Source: Aldrovandia affinis
Lineage: Eukaryota > Chordata > Actinopteri > Notacanthiformes > Halosauridae
Assembly (NCBI GenBank): GCA_029706075.1
Contig: JAINUG010000015.1
Coordinates: 2,203,715 to 2,267,714 of the forward strand
Length of the DNA stretch: 64,000 nucleotides
Reading direction: 5' to 3'
The notes below the pieces were generated by a model. That model did not search any database, had not been told where the DNA came from, and saw nothing but the letters and a program-made list of their open reading frames with translations. A program made the translations under genes and the position numbers. This document shows positions 10,813-20,472 of this stretch, one piece after another. The first letter of the stretch is position 1; every line of letters begins with the position of its first letter.

Positions 10813-12050
10813 CTGTAAATGGATCAAATTGTTGGGTATGTTTCCATAACCCCCAATCTGCAAAAATGGGTATGCCTATGATGGCCTGGCCGTTCAGAAC
10901 AGCTGACTATTGCAGTGATTTTTATGCCAGGTCAGAGTTCAGCCCTATGTGGGAGTTATGGCAAGCTCCCATGGTAGCCGCTAACCTCACACAGAGTTGC
11001 AAGTGTGTCCCCAACTATACCGAATATAAGGGATGGTATATCCCCCATTCAATTTGCCCAAATCTCCCACCATCTTTCCAGGTAACCAAGCAGAAGGGGA
11101 GAGTCTGCTTCCGAGTTGAAGGTTCAACAGGAACCAAAATGGGAACCAGTACCTGTGAAACGTATATTTCCTGTAATGTGTCCTTTGGGTTTTTGGGAGC
11201 AGATCAGAGCTTTGCCGATCTGACCCTTCCAAATGGTTCATTTATTAAATTAACACGGGGTAACTCTTTGGATATAGAGCCACTGCTATGCACTAGTTTT
11301 ACCTCAGGGATGCATACCTGGAATAATACATATTATATATGTGGTAGTAATGCCTACTCATGCTTGCCAGCAAATTGGTCAGGAAGCTGCTATCTAGCCT
11401 ATGTCACCCCAGTAGCTAAGGACCTTGATGATATCAATCCCACCAGCCTAAAAAGAAGTAGGCGTAAGATTACAGAAACGGAAAGATTCTTCGCCATTGC
11501 TTTCCCCTGGTACGGTACAGGCAAATTAGCCAGGGAAGTCATACATCTGGCAGCAACTGTAGAGTCCCTAGCTAATGACACAGCAGACGCCCTAGGCCAA
11601 ATTTCTGGAGAATTGTTGGCCCTACGAACGGTGGAAATGCAGAACCGACTAGCTTTAGACTATGTATTAGCCACCCAAGGAGGCACCTGCTCGATTGTGG
11701 GGACAGATTGTTGTACATATGTCCCAGACAAATCCATGGCTCTATTCGATTTAGTGAAACACATCAAGAAGAATGTTGAGCCATTACATAATTATAATTC
11801 AGGCGAAGGGTGGGATCTGTTTGGATGGATAAAAGGAGCAGTCGGAGGGCTGGGAGCCAACATAATTCAGGGTGTCCTTATGATAGCAGTAATACTAATA
11901 ACAGCATACATATTCCTGAACTGCATAAGGCAAATATGTAGTAGAGCAGTGCAACCCTTAGGGCAAATGGCAGTGATCCTACAGAACCGGGACCAAAGTG
12001 CAGATCCAGCTGATCAGGAGTTCCGAAGGATGGCTGGGATGGACCCTTAG
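10797..12050 (+). CDS. env: Retroviral envelope (gamma-type) ORF, 5'-truncated, chimeric start
   Basis: An intact 417-residue frame. The first five codons, ATG included, come from the inverted LTR. Env sequence starts at about residue 6, so the signal peptide and N-terminal surface domain are missing. Visible parts: CWVC at residues 12-15 (the CXXC motif that pairs with the transmembrane subunit), a furin-type site RSRR at 220-223, a CX6CC motif at C298-C305-C306 preceded by an immunosuppressive-like helix, one membrane-spanning segment at about 356-380, and a 37-residue tail. This layout is that of gammaretrovirus/syncytin-like glycoproteins, which sit on membranes and drive fusion. Without a signal sequence this product should not enter the secretory route by itself. 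Expression is unknown, and the nearest TATA on this strand is in the downstream LTR. Confidence 0.88.
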   Translation: MEVKQAVNGSNCWVCFHNPQSAKMGMPMMAWPFRTADYCSDFYARSEFSPMWELWQAPMVAANLTQSCKCVPNYTEYKGWYIPHSICPNLPPSFQVTKQKGRVCFRVEGSTGTKMGTSTCETYISCNVSFGFLGADQSFADLTLPNGSFIKLTRGNSLDIEPLLCTSFTSGMHTWNNTYYICGSNAYSCLPANWSGSCYLAYVTPVAKDLDDINPTSLKRSRRKITETERFFAIAFPWYGTGKLAREVIHLAATVESLANDTADALGQISGELLALRTVEMQNRLALDYVLATQGGTCSIVGTDCCTYVPDKSMALFDLVKHIKKNVEPLHNYNSGEGWDLFGWIKGAVGGLGANIIQGVLMIAVILITAYIFLNCIRQICSRAVQPLGQMAVILQNRDQSADPADQEFRRMAGMDP

Positions 12051-12226
12051 GAGTCCGCCGCAAATCCTAGAGGACCTCACATTCCAAGCTCTCCCACGGA
12101 TCTGCTAGTTAGTTCAATTCACTATATACAAACCATATCCCCCAGAGTAGAGGGTCAAAAAATCTAGGCACCAACGGAGTGTCTATACAGGGATGAGTGT
12201 TGTGCGTATTGTAAATAAAATAGCAC
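12051..12226 (+). other. Retroviral sequence between env and polypurine tract
   Basis: Non-coding stretch belonging to the provirus. No accessory gene is apparent. Confidence 0.6.
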
Positions 12227-12237
12227 AAAAGGGGGGA
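12227..12237 (+). promoter_or_regulatory. Polypurine tract
   Basis: AAAAGGGGGGA ends one base before the LTR's TGTGG start. This is the plus-strand DNA primer site of retroviruses and fixes the LTR boundary. Confidence 0.85.
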
Positions 12238-12238
12238 T

Positions 12239-12669
12239 TGTGGAAGGAAAACTGTCCCGTTGTAATCAATAGTGAGGAGATCAAGGGGACACACCAGTTC
12301 TACCCCCCCCGTGTTCGTGTGCGGGTCCCCGGGTTCGTGTGCGGGTCAAAAGAACAGCTGTTCTTTTGGTGTTCTCTCACCGCGGGAAAGATCATTTCCA
12401 TTGTTCTTAACTCCCACATAATTGCCTATACTTCCCCCTGTTTTACCTCCATGAGACCCCATAACTACAATTACCCGTATGTTAACGCCCCCGTTGCTTC
12501 CCTCAGGTCTCTGTTCCCTCCCTTTCCTGTTTGTCATTATAAATATCAGGTTTAAACGTGTGAGCGGGAGAACTGGTTTTGGGTTGGTTCTCCCTGCAGC
12601 TGCTTGTAAATAAAGCTTTATCTATTCAAAAAGAATCATCTCCGCTCCCAGTGAAGTTTTTCCACAACA
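12239..12669 (+). repeat. 3' LTR of the endogenous retrovirus (431 bp)
   Basis: Starts TGTGGAAGGAAAACTG and ends TTTTTCCACAACA, followed by the TTTG duplication. A TATA box TATAAATA lies at 12538-12545 and an AATAAA polyadenylation signal at 12609-12614, about 70 bp apart, so the R region is short. Two near-identical GTTCGTGTGCGGGTC blocks (about 12312 and 12332) sit in U3. Confidence 0.92.
12538..12545 (+). promoter_or_regulatory. LTR TATA box
   Basis: TATAAATA within U3. The mirrored copy in the left arm (10669-10676) points outward on the - strand, into the Tc1 element. Confidence 0.7.
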
Positions 12670-12699
12670 TTTGGAATTGGGGTTTGTACATTTTACATA

Positions 12700-13019
12700 T
12701 TTTACAAGTGAGGGTTTTCAGTATTCAGTACAGTTCAGTATTCAGAGTGCTGAACCTTAAACACGGACATTTGATTGTTAAGGCTACTACACTTTCATAA
12801 AATTCTTGAGCAAATATGTCAAATATGAAAAGCATACCTTTGAAATGAGTGCAACAGTATCTGCCTGTTACACTACATGGATTTAATTTATTTAGCAAAA
12901 CTTGCAATTTAACAATAAACCAGCAAAAAAGAACAATAGGCCAACATTCACACAAACAAAACAAAAACATCAGTTAAGGTCTAAGATTAACACAGAATTA
13001 TCTGTCAGCAGAGGAAAAG
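12700..13019. other. Unassigned sequence with a short TTCAGTATTCAG repeat
   Basis: TTCAGTATTCAG occurs twice in tandem near 12717-12746. Otherwise nothing recognised. The part from about 12900 may belong to the hAT relic that follows. Confidence 0.4.
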
Positions 13020-13171
13020 ACAGCCTTGAGCGGCAGCTGGATGTCTTTCAAGATTTGACAGATGCGTTCTTAAACTCAAATATTCCATTAGAAAAAGTGG
13101 ATAATCCCAAATTACCTGCATTTTTAAAGAAGCACATAATAAGCACACTTCAACAGAAATATGTGCCATAG
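13020..13171 (+). pseudogene. CGBP1-like hAT transposase relic
   Basis: The translation contains NIPLEKVDNPKLPAFLKKH, which resembles the C-terminal part of vertebrate CGGBP1 (EANIPLEKADHPAVRAFL), a nuclear protein derived from a hAT transposase. The upstream stretch SLERQLDVFQDLTDAFLNS fits the helix before that motif. The frame stops shortly after, and the N-terminal BED-type zinc finger is not visible. I read it as a fragment of a hAT transposase of the CGGBP1-related type, not as a host gene. The recognition is from memory of the motif. Confidence 0.6.
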
Positions 13172-13287
13172 CCTGCTGATTTGCATAAAATCATAATAAA
13201 GCAACTGAAGAACTGTCCATTTAATTTGCAAGTAATTTCCTGAAAGCTGACATTGTCCTAACTCGGGGTCATTGTCAAAAAGGTTTT

Positions 13288-13655
13288 TAGGGCCTACCGG
13301 GTGGTCTAGTGGTTACAACGTTCAGCTCTGGACACTGTGACCAGGGTTCGATTCCACCTTGGCTCTGGCTGGGAGTGCCACCAGGGGGCGGCAATTGGCT
13401 GTCCACCCCAGGGAGGGGGGAGGGAAGCCGACAGGAAGTTTGCTGTGTACAGGAGTGGCTCTGGAGTATCAGAGTTACAATCGACAGCTTGGCGAGTGCC
13501 GTCTCAGAGGAGACGATACTTTGCCTTTGTCACTGCCTGTCACAGGGCTACGTGAGCAAACTCACAATACGAGGGGGGTCATTCACATGAAAAATAGAGG
13601 GTGTAATTGGCTACTAAATTGGGAGAAAATCCTAAACAAAAAAAAATAAAAATAA
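13288..13655 (+). repeat. tRNA-derived SINE, family 1 (near full length)
   Basis: Head GGGTGGTCTAGTGGTTA (A box) and GGTTCGATTCC (B box, near 13345) resemble a tRNA gene. The body has CAGGGGGCGGCAATTGGCTG and the tail ends AATTGGGAGAAAATCC plus an A-run. The same family occurs at 3435 (+) and 26195 (-). Transcription would be by RNA polymerase III from the internal boxes. Confidence 0.85.
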
Positions 13656-13659
13656 TTGT

Positions 13660-14754
13660 TTTCAGACATTGCCCAAGCCAGACAATGTGCTACACGGAAA
13701 ATCTGAGGAATGCAATTACAGAGCAGGGTTACACCCTATCAATAAACTCCCTCCTGAGCCACGCAAAACAAGATGGGGCAGTTGGTATTTTGTGGAACCC
13801 TTTATAACATTTACCATTTTTCATTTAATTTGTTTTAATAGCCTATCCTTGCTTCAAACTATTTTATTATTGATAATACTATCTCATAATACATATTTTT
13901 CTCTATGTTAAATATGATATAACTGCACTCTTTTTGAGTATGTCCCACAGCTTCAAAAAGAAGCATACGCTGCCGCATGTCCACAATTAAACGTGACAGT
14001 GTGGAATGTAAGCATTGCTGTCAATCATCATCTGTGCTTAATTAGTGGCAATTCATTTTTCAACATAGATGATTGGTTTGGTGCAACTTTATAATTGTTT
14101 GACTCGTGGCTTGGAAAAAAGGGCACTAACCACCTCTTTCTGGCTGAAGTACATGCAAGAAGAAAAGTCGAGCTGGAACCATCACAGAATGGTGGCCCGA
14201 GTCATGGGTCCTGCCTTGAGGATTTAGCCTCATGTGTATCATACTGTAGGTGTCAAGAATTGCCCAGATGTAAAAGCTGCATATACAATTCCAGCTTTGG
14301 ATATCTGGTGTATTTCCATATGAGACAGCACTTTGCCATCTGGATTATGATAATTGCACATTCATGCATATTTATCTTGGAACTGCATAATAATGCAGTC
14401 TGAGTAAGATTGTGCACATGTGTGTTTGTGTGTGTATGTGTATCTGACAAATGGCAAAGGCTTGCTTTATTCACAACCAGTGCCACATTTGCATACTGTT
14501 TAAAGTAACACATGCCTTTATGAACCTTCAAGTTCATTTTATAAGAAATTCAGCACATAATGCAGTATTCTATACTCATCCTGTTTTTACCCTCCTTTGA
14601 ATAGTAGATGTTTGGATGGATGTGGCAAATTCAAGTAGCGAATCAATTTGTTACAACAAAAGTATTATATGAAGCCAGAAGAAAGGATATGCTCTTGGTA
14701 CTATTTTCTTATTTTATGTAGAATTGACAGAGTTAAACCTTTTTATGTAACAGG
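13660..14754. other. Unassigned sequence
   Basis: No gene recognised. A TG-rich stretch near 14417-14441 is a degenerate dinucleotide repeat. An open frame at 14095-14403 shows no domain. Confidence 0.4.
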
Positions 14755-15590
14755 TCTGTATGGTAGGGTGGCAAGAAGGGAGCCACACAAAAAAAAGGTA
14801 CACATTCAGTATGTTTGACGTATGCAAAAAAACACTCTGAAGAAAATTAATTTTGGCCTAAACGTTACATTTGACAAAAATCCAATACAGCACATCAGCC
14901 AAAGAACACCATCCCTATTGGAAAGCATGGTGGTGGTAGCATTCTGTTATGGGGGTGTTTCTCATCAGCAGGGACTGGGGCATTTGTCAGGATAGAAGGA
15001 ATAATGGATGGAGCAAAATACATACAAGATTTTGGAAAACATGCTGCCCTCTGCAAGAAAGTTAAAATTGGGAAGGAGGTTCACATTTCAGCATGACAAT
15101 GACCCAAAGCACACAGATAAAGTAACGGTGGAGTGGCTAAGAATCTAAAAGTTGAATGAGCCCTGACCTAAATCCTACTGAAAACCTGTGCAATGACTTG
15201 AAGAGCGCAGTCCATCGATGGTCCCCACGCAATCTGACTGAGCTTGAACAGTTCTGTAAGGAAGAATGGGCAAACGTTGCCCAATCTAGATGTGTAAAGC
15301 TGGTAGAGACATATCCAAACAGACTCATGGATGTAATTCAAGCAAATTGTCTACCAACTGCTAACTCAGCGGGGTGTAGACTTATTAATTTATTCTGGTT
15401 TTTAATTTTTTAATTATTGTTCAGAACGTTTTATAATTGTTTTGCACTTGGAAGCGGTAGGATAAAATGTGGAAATAAATGTGGAAAAGTCTGATTTGAT
15501 ATGTTTGAATTTCAGGCTGTAATGTTTTAATTTTAAGGGTGCAACAAAAGGTGACATTTTTGAGTAAACTTTCACGGGGCACTGTAGATT
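14755..15590 (+). mobile_element. Tc1/mariner relic, family D (5' truncated)
   Basis: Transposase remnants run + strand: a [15 protein letters not shown]-type block near 14915-14970, [11 protein letters not shown] near 15092-15122, and MSPDLNPTENL near 15156-15190, interrupted by frameshifts and stops. The N-terminal DNA-binding domain and left inverted repeat are missing. The 3' end is A/T-rich and closes near GGGCACTGTAG. The triad residues are still recognisable but the gene is dead. Confidence 0.8.
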
Positions 15591-15682
15591 TCAGGGGAGT
15601 GACAGAATTGTATCTATATATGATACAGGACAGAATCCATCAAATAAGACATTTCATATTTATATACCTTATATGTGCTTGT

Positions 15683-16195
15683 AGGGGTGTAACGGTACAC
15701 CAAAATCACTGTTCGGTACATTTTCGGTACAGTGGGGAAAAAAAAAAATGCAAAACATAAAATTGCTTTTCATTTATTATGAACTCTGTAAACAGTGGCT
15801 ACTTGACCATAATTTACTGAACAAAGTAGGTCACATATCTTTCTTTCTTAAAAAGAAATAAAATGTCCATCAATACTGCTGCAACCTACTAACAACACCT
15901 AAAAGTGAATCTGAAGGTTCTCAAAGAAAATAAATATGTAATAAAATAAATATCAATTAAAGTGCAGCATTTTGTGTGTTCCGTTTTCCCTTGTACCAGT
16001 GATATTCACATTGGGTGATGCCATCTGAAATGAGTAATCAAGTTCAATGTACTGCCAGCGACATACCCCATCTCAGTTGAACAATGCCGGCACACTGCTT
16101 TCGTCCGATCCACCCGTCTTTGTCCATTGCTACTGTATAAAACTATCAGTAAGTCTTTAAGTAAGTTCCACACACACAAAAAGTTCTGCACATGT
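15683..16195 (-). mobile_element. hAT element relic with BED zinc finger
   Basis: The left end TAGGGGTGTAACGGTACACC is a typical fish hAT terminus, with a further GTTCGGTACATTTTCGGTAC inside. On the - strand at about 16020-16110 a frame encodes VCRHCSTEMGYVAGSTLNLI then HFRWHH, a C2H2 BED finger such as begins Ac-like/ZBED hAT transposases. Nearly all of the catalytic domain that should follow is missing between the finger and the terminus. The second terminus was not found. Confidence 0.7.
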
Positions 16196-16507
16196 GTTAG
16201 TGGTTAAAGCAACATTGCATTCATTCATAGGAGTTACTCGATGGTAATCCAACATTAATTTATAATAGGATCTGGCACAAAAGAAGCACTGCCTATTTTT
16301 AAAATAATTTTCTTTATCTTACAGGTATAGATTTAATTCATCTAATTAATTTTAATTTATCAGAGATAAAAAGTCTGCCATCTCCACTATACCTCCAGGC
16401 AAAGTGATGATTCAGTCTTTTAAAAAAGAAGCTATAGCTTCCGTTTTATAAGATCAAATCATCACTTTGCTCATTTCAGATCAGTGTCAAAAATTGTCTG
16501 TAAAATA

Positions 16508-16740
16508 TACAGTAAATTACTGGCAGCTGTGTTCCCTGGCAGTTACTGTGATTTCTACAGTACTCTTACTGTATGTAATATTTACAGACTTTTACTGTAG
16601 TAGTGAAATACACCAACTTACTGTATTTGAATTTACAGTAAATTACTGGCAGCTGTGCTCCCTGGCAGTTACTGTATTTTCTACAGCACCTTTTACTGTA
16701 GTAGTGAAAGACACTAACTTACTGTATTTAAATCTTACTG
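16508..16740. repeat. Tandem subterminal repeat of the CACTA-like element
   Basis: Two head-to-tail units of about 126 and 105 bp (starting near 16508 and 16634) each begin ACAGTAAATTACTGGCAGCT. They contain CCCTGGCAGTTACTGT and TTACTGTAGTAGTGAAA. Such arrays are binding sites for the element's accessory protein in known CACTA systems. Confidence 0.85.
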
Positions 16741-17027
16741 CATTTATCTGAATTTACATATGATTTACATCAAAAGACATACAGAACCACTTAATTACAA
16801 GTAAAGCAAAAAAGAAACCTCAGTAACAAACAATTACCCAAATAACAGTTTACATCCCTAGGTTGTCCGTATACAAAATCTGTGTGAAAGGGACCATAAT
16901 CATGTTAGAAAACATACATAAACATTATATGTTGGTCAACAAAGTATACAGACTACATTTACAACATTTTCCATATGGGTAGCGCAAGAGGGGAAATAAA
17001 TCAAACCCGGCAAAGAAAACCAGAGAT

Positions 17028-17228
17028 GGAAAGAGTAGAAAGTAGAAGTAGTAGTCTGAACCATGTATTTGTTCCAACCATTTACTAAACCAGCTGATTT
17101 TCACTAATTAGCTCTCCTAGCTGGTGGTTGGCCAGATGGAAGAGCTAATCAGTGAAATCAGCTGCTTTAGTAAATGGGTGGAACAAATACATGGTTCAGA
17201 CTTCTACTTCTACTTTCTACTCTTTCAA
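17028..17228. repeat. Foldback (hairpin) MITE of about 200 bp
   Basis: Left arm AGAGTAGAAAGTAGAAGTAG..GAACCATGTATTTGTTCC and right arm GGAACAAATACATGGTTC..CTACTTTCTACTCT are inverted repeats of about 85-95 bp around a short spacer. The structure would extrude as a long hairpin. No coding sequence. Confidence 0.85.
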
Positions 17229-17972
17229 CCTAAAAATGATTTAAAAAACATACAAATGCCTTTTAATTAAAAAGTAATGCCGGCATAGGTTTTCCACAAA
17301 ACTAATGTTCACTGGTCTGAATTTAATCAGTATGCCATTTGGGCATAGAAATGGGCATTTCACAAGCAAGGGATTAATGCAACAGGCATATTATTAACTA
17401 GAACTAGTCCAACTCAAAATACATAAGCTTCTTACATGAGGATTCACCAAAACAGGAGTCACCGAGACAGGAGTCACCGAGACTGCAAGACAAAATAAAA
17501 ACACAATATTCTGGTCAGAGGTTTGTGATCCATAACAATAAAATAAGGTAAAACAAAACAGTCTGTGAAGTTAGTTGTAAGGAATGCTAACTCTTAAGTT
17601 CATTCGTCCACTTTTCTAAATCTATAAACAGGGTGACCCAACACAAAAACAACAATATTTCTATAAAATGGTAAAACCTATGTGTATGTGAATACCATTA
17701 AATTAAAACTGATTGCCTGTACTTTTGTCTCATGACTTTTGATTTCAAATACAAATGCCTTGAGTGTATAGCAGAAACACATTTCACTCTAGGGGCTACT
17801 TACATTCTGAGAGAACTTGCATTTTTAAAATATCTAGGAAAGTATTTGGTTTCAGTGAAAGTATTTTAAATCCGAAGGAATGTATTTTAAAATACTTCTA
17901 ATATGTATTCAAATCTAAAAATAAAAAAATGATCTGGTGTGCATACACTCACTGATTTAAACAAAGTCTCAC
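17229..17972. other. Interior of the CACTA-like element, no coding seen
   Basis: AT-rich. A GGAGTCACCGAGACAGGAGTC duplication lies near 17456-17482, followed by low-complexity sequence. It would be the 3' untranslated part of the - strand gene. Confidence 0.4.
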
Positions 17973-18118
17973 TCAAAATCCATCAGCTTCTGAAGAAGCA
18001 AGGAGACATGAGGGTTGACAGATGCAGGCTTCTTCTGGACAAGTCGTCCAGTCTGTCTGGACACCACCTTCTGCTTGCTGGCTTTGATCCACGCTCGGGG
18101 TTGATTTTGGTGAATCGT
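17973..18118 (-). CDS. Candidate last exon of the SAM-domain gene
   Basis: On the - strand a strong acceptor (TTGAATTCTGTCTTTCAG) precedes this segment, ending at 18119. Joined to the donor at 20263 the phase fits (one base carried), giving the frame DDSPKSTPSVDQSQ... that stops at 17973, 48 codons later. A second frame across the same bases is also open to a stop at 17969. The joint product would be about 117 residues, SAM domain plus a Ser/Gln-rich tail. This is a prediction from splice signals only. Confidence 0.35.
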
Positions 18119-18468
18119 CTGAAAGACAGAATTCAAGAAAAGCAACACAATATTCAGCGAGAGAGAGAGAGTACACATGAGTCAGTCTTATCTTTGAATG
18201 AACTCCAGAGTGCATGCAGCCTCTTCGTACTCATAATTGAAGTTATACTAACATGCAAAGACATCAGCAAGCCCAGAGATGAATGTTGGCTGTGACCCCT
18301 CGCATATCACTTGTCCTTCAATGCTGACCATCCAATGTTCTTTACTCAGAGTTTCACCTGTAACCAAAGACCAATCATACATCGATGCAAACTTTCAGTT
18401 GTAGAAGTTTGGAATACCCACCTTCAATCGACTGCCCTCCATGAAGAACATCTGCTCATTGTATTCAG

Positions 18469-20223
18469 GCAGGCAGTGTGGTATAATGGTTAAGGAGCTG
18501 GGCTTGTAACGTTAAGGTTGCAGGTTCAATCCCCAGGTGGGACACTGGCGTTGTACCCTTGAGCAAGGTACTTAACCCTCTGAGGTCTGTGCTAAGCTTT
18601 TAGATGTTTTTTGATTTTGGCATGGTCTGATATTTATCTCAATTTCATCAATTTAACACACACTTACTCCAAAGTGTTTGATATTTTTATTTGAAGGACA
18701 ATCACAGCTACATTTGTATGCCATCAATAGTTTGGTCAGTATCATATGCAGCTTGTAAATAGATCTACAAACACACAAGTTAAAAATAGTAAATTTTTCT
18801 GCTGTCACAAAAGTTGTGAAAGCACACACTAAACTATAGTGACGAATTGTTTTGCCAATGTGCGTTTGTTCATCAGGGTCTTGGTTATGTAAGGGTGTGA
18901 AAACAGTTTAGCACATCTGAGATCTAAATAGCTAAAAACCTGTTTTTATCAGAACTGGTCACATTTATTTCAGGCTGTGGGAGGGCTAAATGCTAAATAC
19001 CTGAATATTCATTATTCATTGTCCACACCTCTAAGATCTGTCAGATGGGCCATCTCACTGGGCCATCAGTGTTATATTCTGAGTTCCTGTTCTGTTGTTT
19101 TTTGGTCTTTGTTTATTTTTCATTCAGTCCTTATTCATTATTCTTTATCCAGTATTGCATTTTCCCTGTTCTGTCACGTTCTGCTCCCTGTCTGTCCTTG
19201 TTCCGTTTATTTGAGATCCACACCTTGTCTTGTCATGCACTTTGGGAGTTTATACTTTTCGGGTTTTTCCGCCTTCGCTTATTATATCGTTTTCTTCCTT
19301 CTTACTTTCTAGATTGCACTTTGTATATATTAGGTAGATGTGTATAGTACTAACCAACTAATCTACTAACGTTAGGGATTTAGATTAAGTTACTAACACG
19401 CGGAATATGTTTGGCGTCACAAGACGCGGAATTCATATATTTTCACGAGTATTTGAAAACAAGCGAAATAAATAACATTTTAGGCTGTTTGAAAAGTATT
19501 ATTCCATAGATCTTGTGTGCATATTGCTATTTGTTACGTTGCAACACGCGGAATATGTAGTCACAAGACGCGGAATTCATATATTGAATATATATACGAG
19601 TATTTGATAACATGGCAAATCAAATATAGTTACTTACTCTTCGTCAGTTATTGTCTTCGTCGCTTTTCATCAATACTCTCAAACACTGCAGCGCAGAAAA
19701 TCTTTCCATCCTGAATAAAATTGTATGTCTGTATAAAATCTTGCTTCAAATTGTAGGGACAGTTTATGTGTTTACGCCGGCGTTTTCACACATGGCCCCA
19801 CGCCCCTCCCCACACACCTCCCCACACTTCCCCGAAACTCGCACCTAGTTACCATGTCAATAGAAGGGGACGTTACTACCAGGTAAAAAAAGAGAGTAAA
19901 AGGCAAGGTTTACTTTTGGTCTAATTAACCTAATTTAAAAAATCCCATTTGATTTGCCAGTGCTCAAATCGAAAAGTCGCGATTCTAAGGTTTCTGTCAA
20001 TGTTTTTGTCGCGTGTGTATGATAAAATATCGCGAAGTTAGAAATAGTAATATACTTTTATTGCTGCTGGGAGCGGCGCCGCTCCCGTCGACCTCAGGGG
20101 GTTAACCTGAATTGCTTCAGTTAATATCCAGCTGTATAAATGGATTGTAAAGAAATGTAAACTGTAAGTCACTCTGGATAAGAGCGTCTGCTAAATGCCT
20201 GTAATGTAATGTAAATGTAATGT
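18469..20223 (+). repeat. UnaSINE-like tRNA SINE, split by a piggyBac element
   Basis: The 5' half (18469-18575) has a tRNA-like head with GTGGTATAATGGTTAAGGAG (A box) and GGTTCAATCCC (B box). The 3' half (20106-20223) continues CCTGAATTGCTTCAG..TAAGTCACTCTGGATAAGAG and ends in TGTAATG repeats. That 3' tail is the one shared with L2-type LINEs of eels and other fish, which lets the LINE enzyme copy the SINE. The two halves join across TTAA once the insertion is removed. It sits between the two exons of the SAM-domain gene. Confidence 0.9.
18576..20101. mobile_element. piggyBac-like non-autonomous element (1526 bp) at TTAA
   Basis: TTAA flanks both sides (18572-18575 and 20102-20105). The inverted ends are CCCTCTGAGGTC and GACCTCAGGGGG (11 of 12 paired). 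TTAA targeting with CCC ends is diagnostic for piggyBac. No transposase is encoded. Inside the right end is an 18-bp perfect palindrome GGGAGCGGCGCCGCTCCC (20069-20086). Two internal copies of an ACACGCGGAATATGT..GACGCGGAATTCATATA block lie at about 19394-19465 and 19542-19615. Related termini occur at 8400 and 55026. Confidence 0.9.
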
Positions 20224-20263
20224 ATTCCCCTCATTAAGCCCTCAATCAAATTGTATACATTAC

Positions 20264-20468
20264 CTAATTGAAAAGTATCCAGGAGTTTCCTGCACTGGAT
20301 GGATCGCAACAGGTCTGACATGTCCTCCTCCTTTACATAATTAAGATCTTCCTTAGTCTCCAGACCACAGCCTAAGAGCTTCTGGATGAGTTTGTCTTGC
20401 ATCTCCATGGGAAGATTTGGTAAGGTTGCTAGTATAACATTCCTGATCTCCTCACCCAATTCAGGCAT
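20264..20468 (-). CDS. SAM-domain exon, second gene of the CACTA-like element
   Basis: From ATG 20468 on the - strand, 68 codons precede a donor (TTAG/GTAATG at 20264/20263). The peptide (PELGEEIRNVILATLPNLP.. KLLGCGLETKEDLNYVKEED.. DLLRSIQCRKLLDTF) has the length and helix pattern of a SAM domain, a protein-protein interaction fold. Its ATG lies one base after the stop of the transposase frame (TAGaATG). It is fully open, unlike the transposase. It may be an accessory DNA- or transposase-binding factor, or the N-terminus of a longer spliced protein. The function is inferred only from the domain. Confidence 0.55.
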
Positions 20469-20472
20469 TATT

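Larger units (their letters stand above)
10580..12669 (+). mobile_element. Rearranged endogenous retrovirus (env + 3' LTR, inverted left LTR end)
   Basis: The insertion lies between two copies of TTTG (10576-10579 and 12670-12673), a 4-bp target duplication as in gammaretroviruses. Order on the + strand: an inverted 233-bp piece of the LTR (10580-10812), an env gene lacking its 5' part (10813-12050), about 176 bp of downstream sequence, a polypurine tract and a complete LTR (12239-12669). Both outer ends of the integrated DNA are therefore the U5 end of the LTR, not U3 and U5. gag, pol, the 5' LTR and the primer-binding site are absent, so it cannot replicate. The two LTR copies differ at 6 of 233 positions, which suggests a fairly young insertion. 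Confidence 0.9.
9015..12686 (+). mobile_element. Tc1/mariner element (family C) split by a retrovirus
   Basis: The left inverted end CAAACCCCAATTCCAAAGAA starts after TA (9013-9014). The right end, ending before TA (12687-12688), is the reverse complement but is cut by the insertion at 10580-12669. Without the insertion the element is about 1.58 kb, full length for Tc1. It encodes the broken transposase at 9360-10301. The TA duplication and both ends are retained, so it was complete before the retrovirus arrived. Confidence 0.92.

Noticed and set aside
13309-13649. Overlapping frames of 72-96 codons
   Set aside because: Lie entirely in a GC-rich tRNA-SINE and recur in the SINE at 26195.
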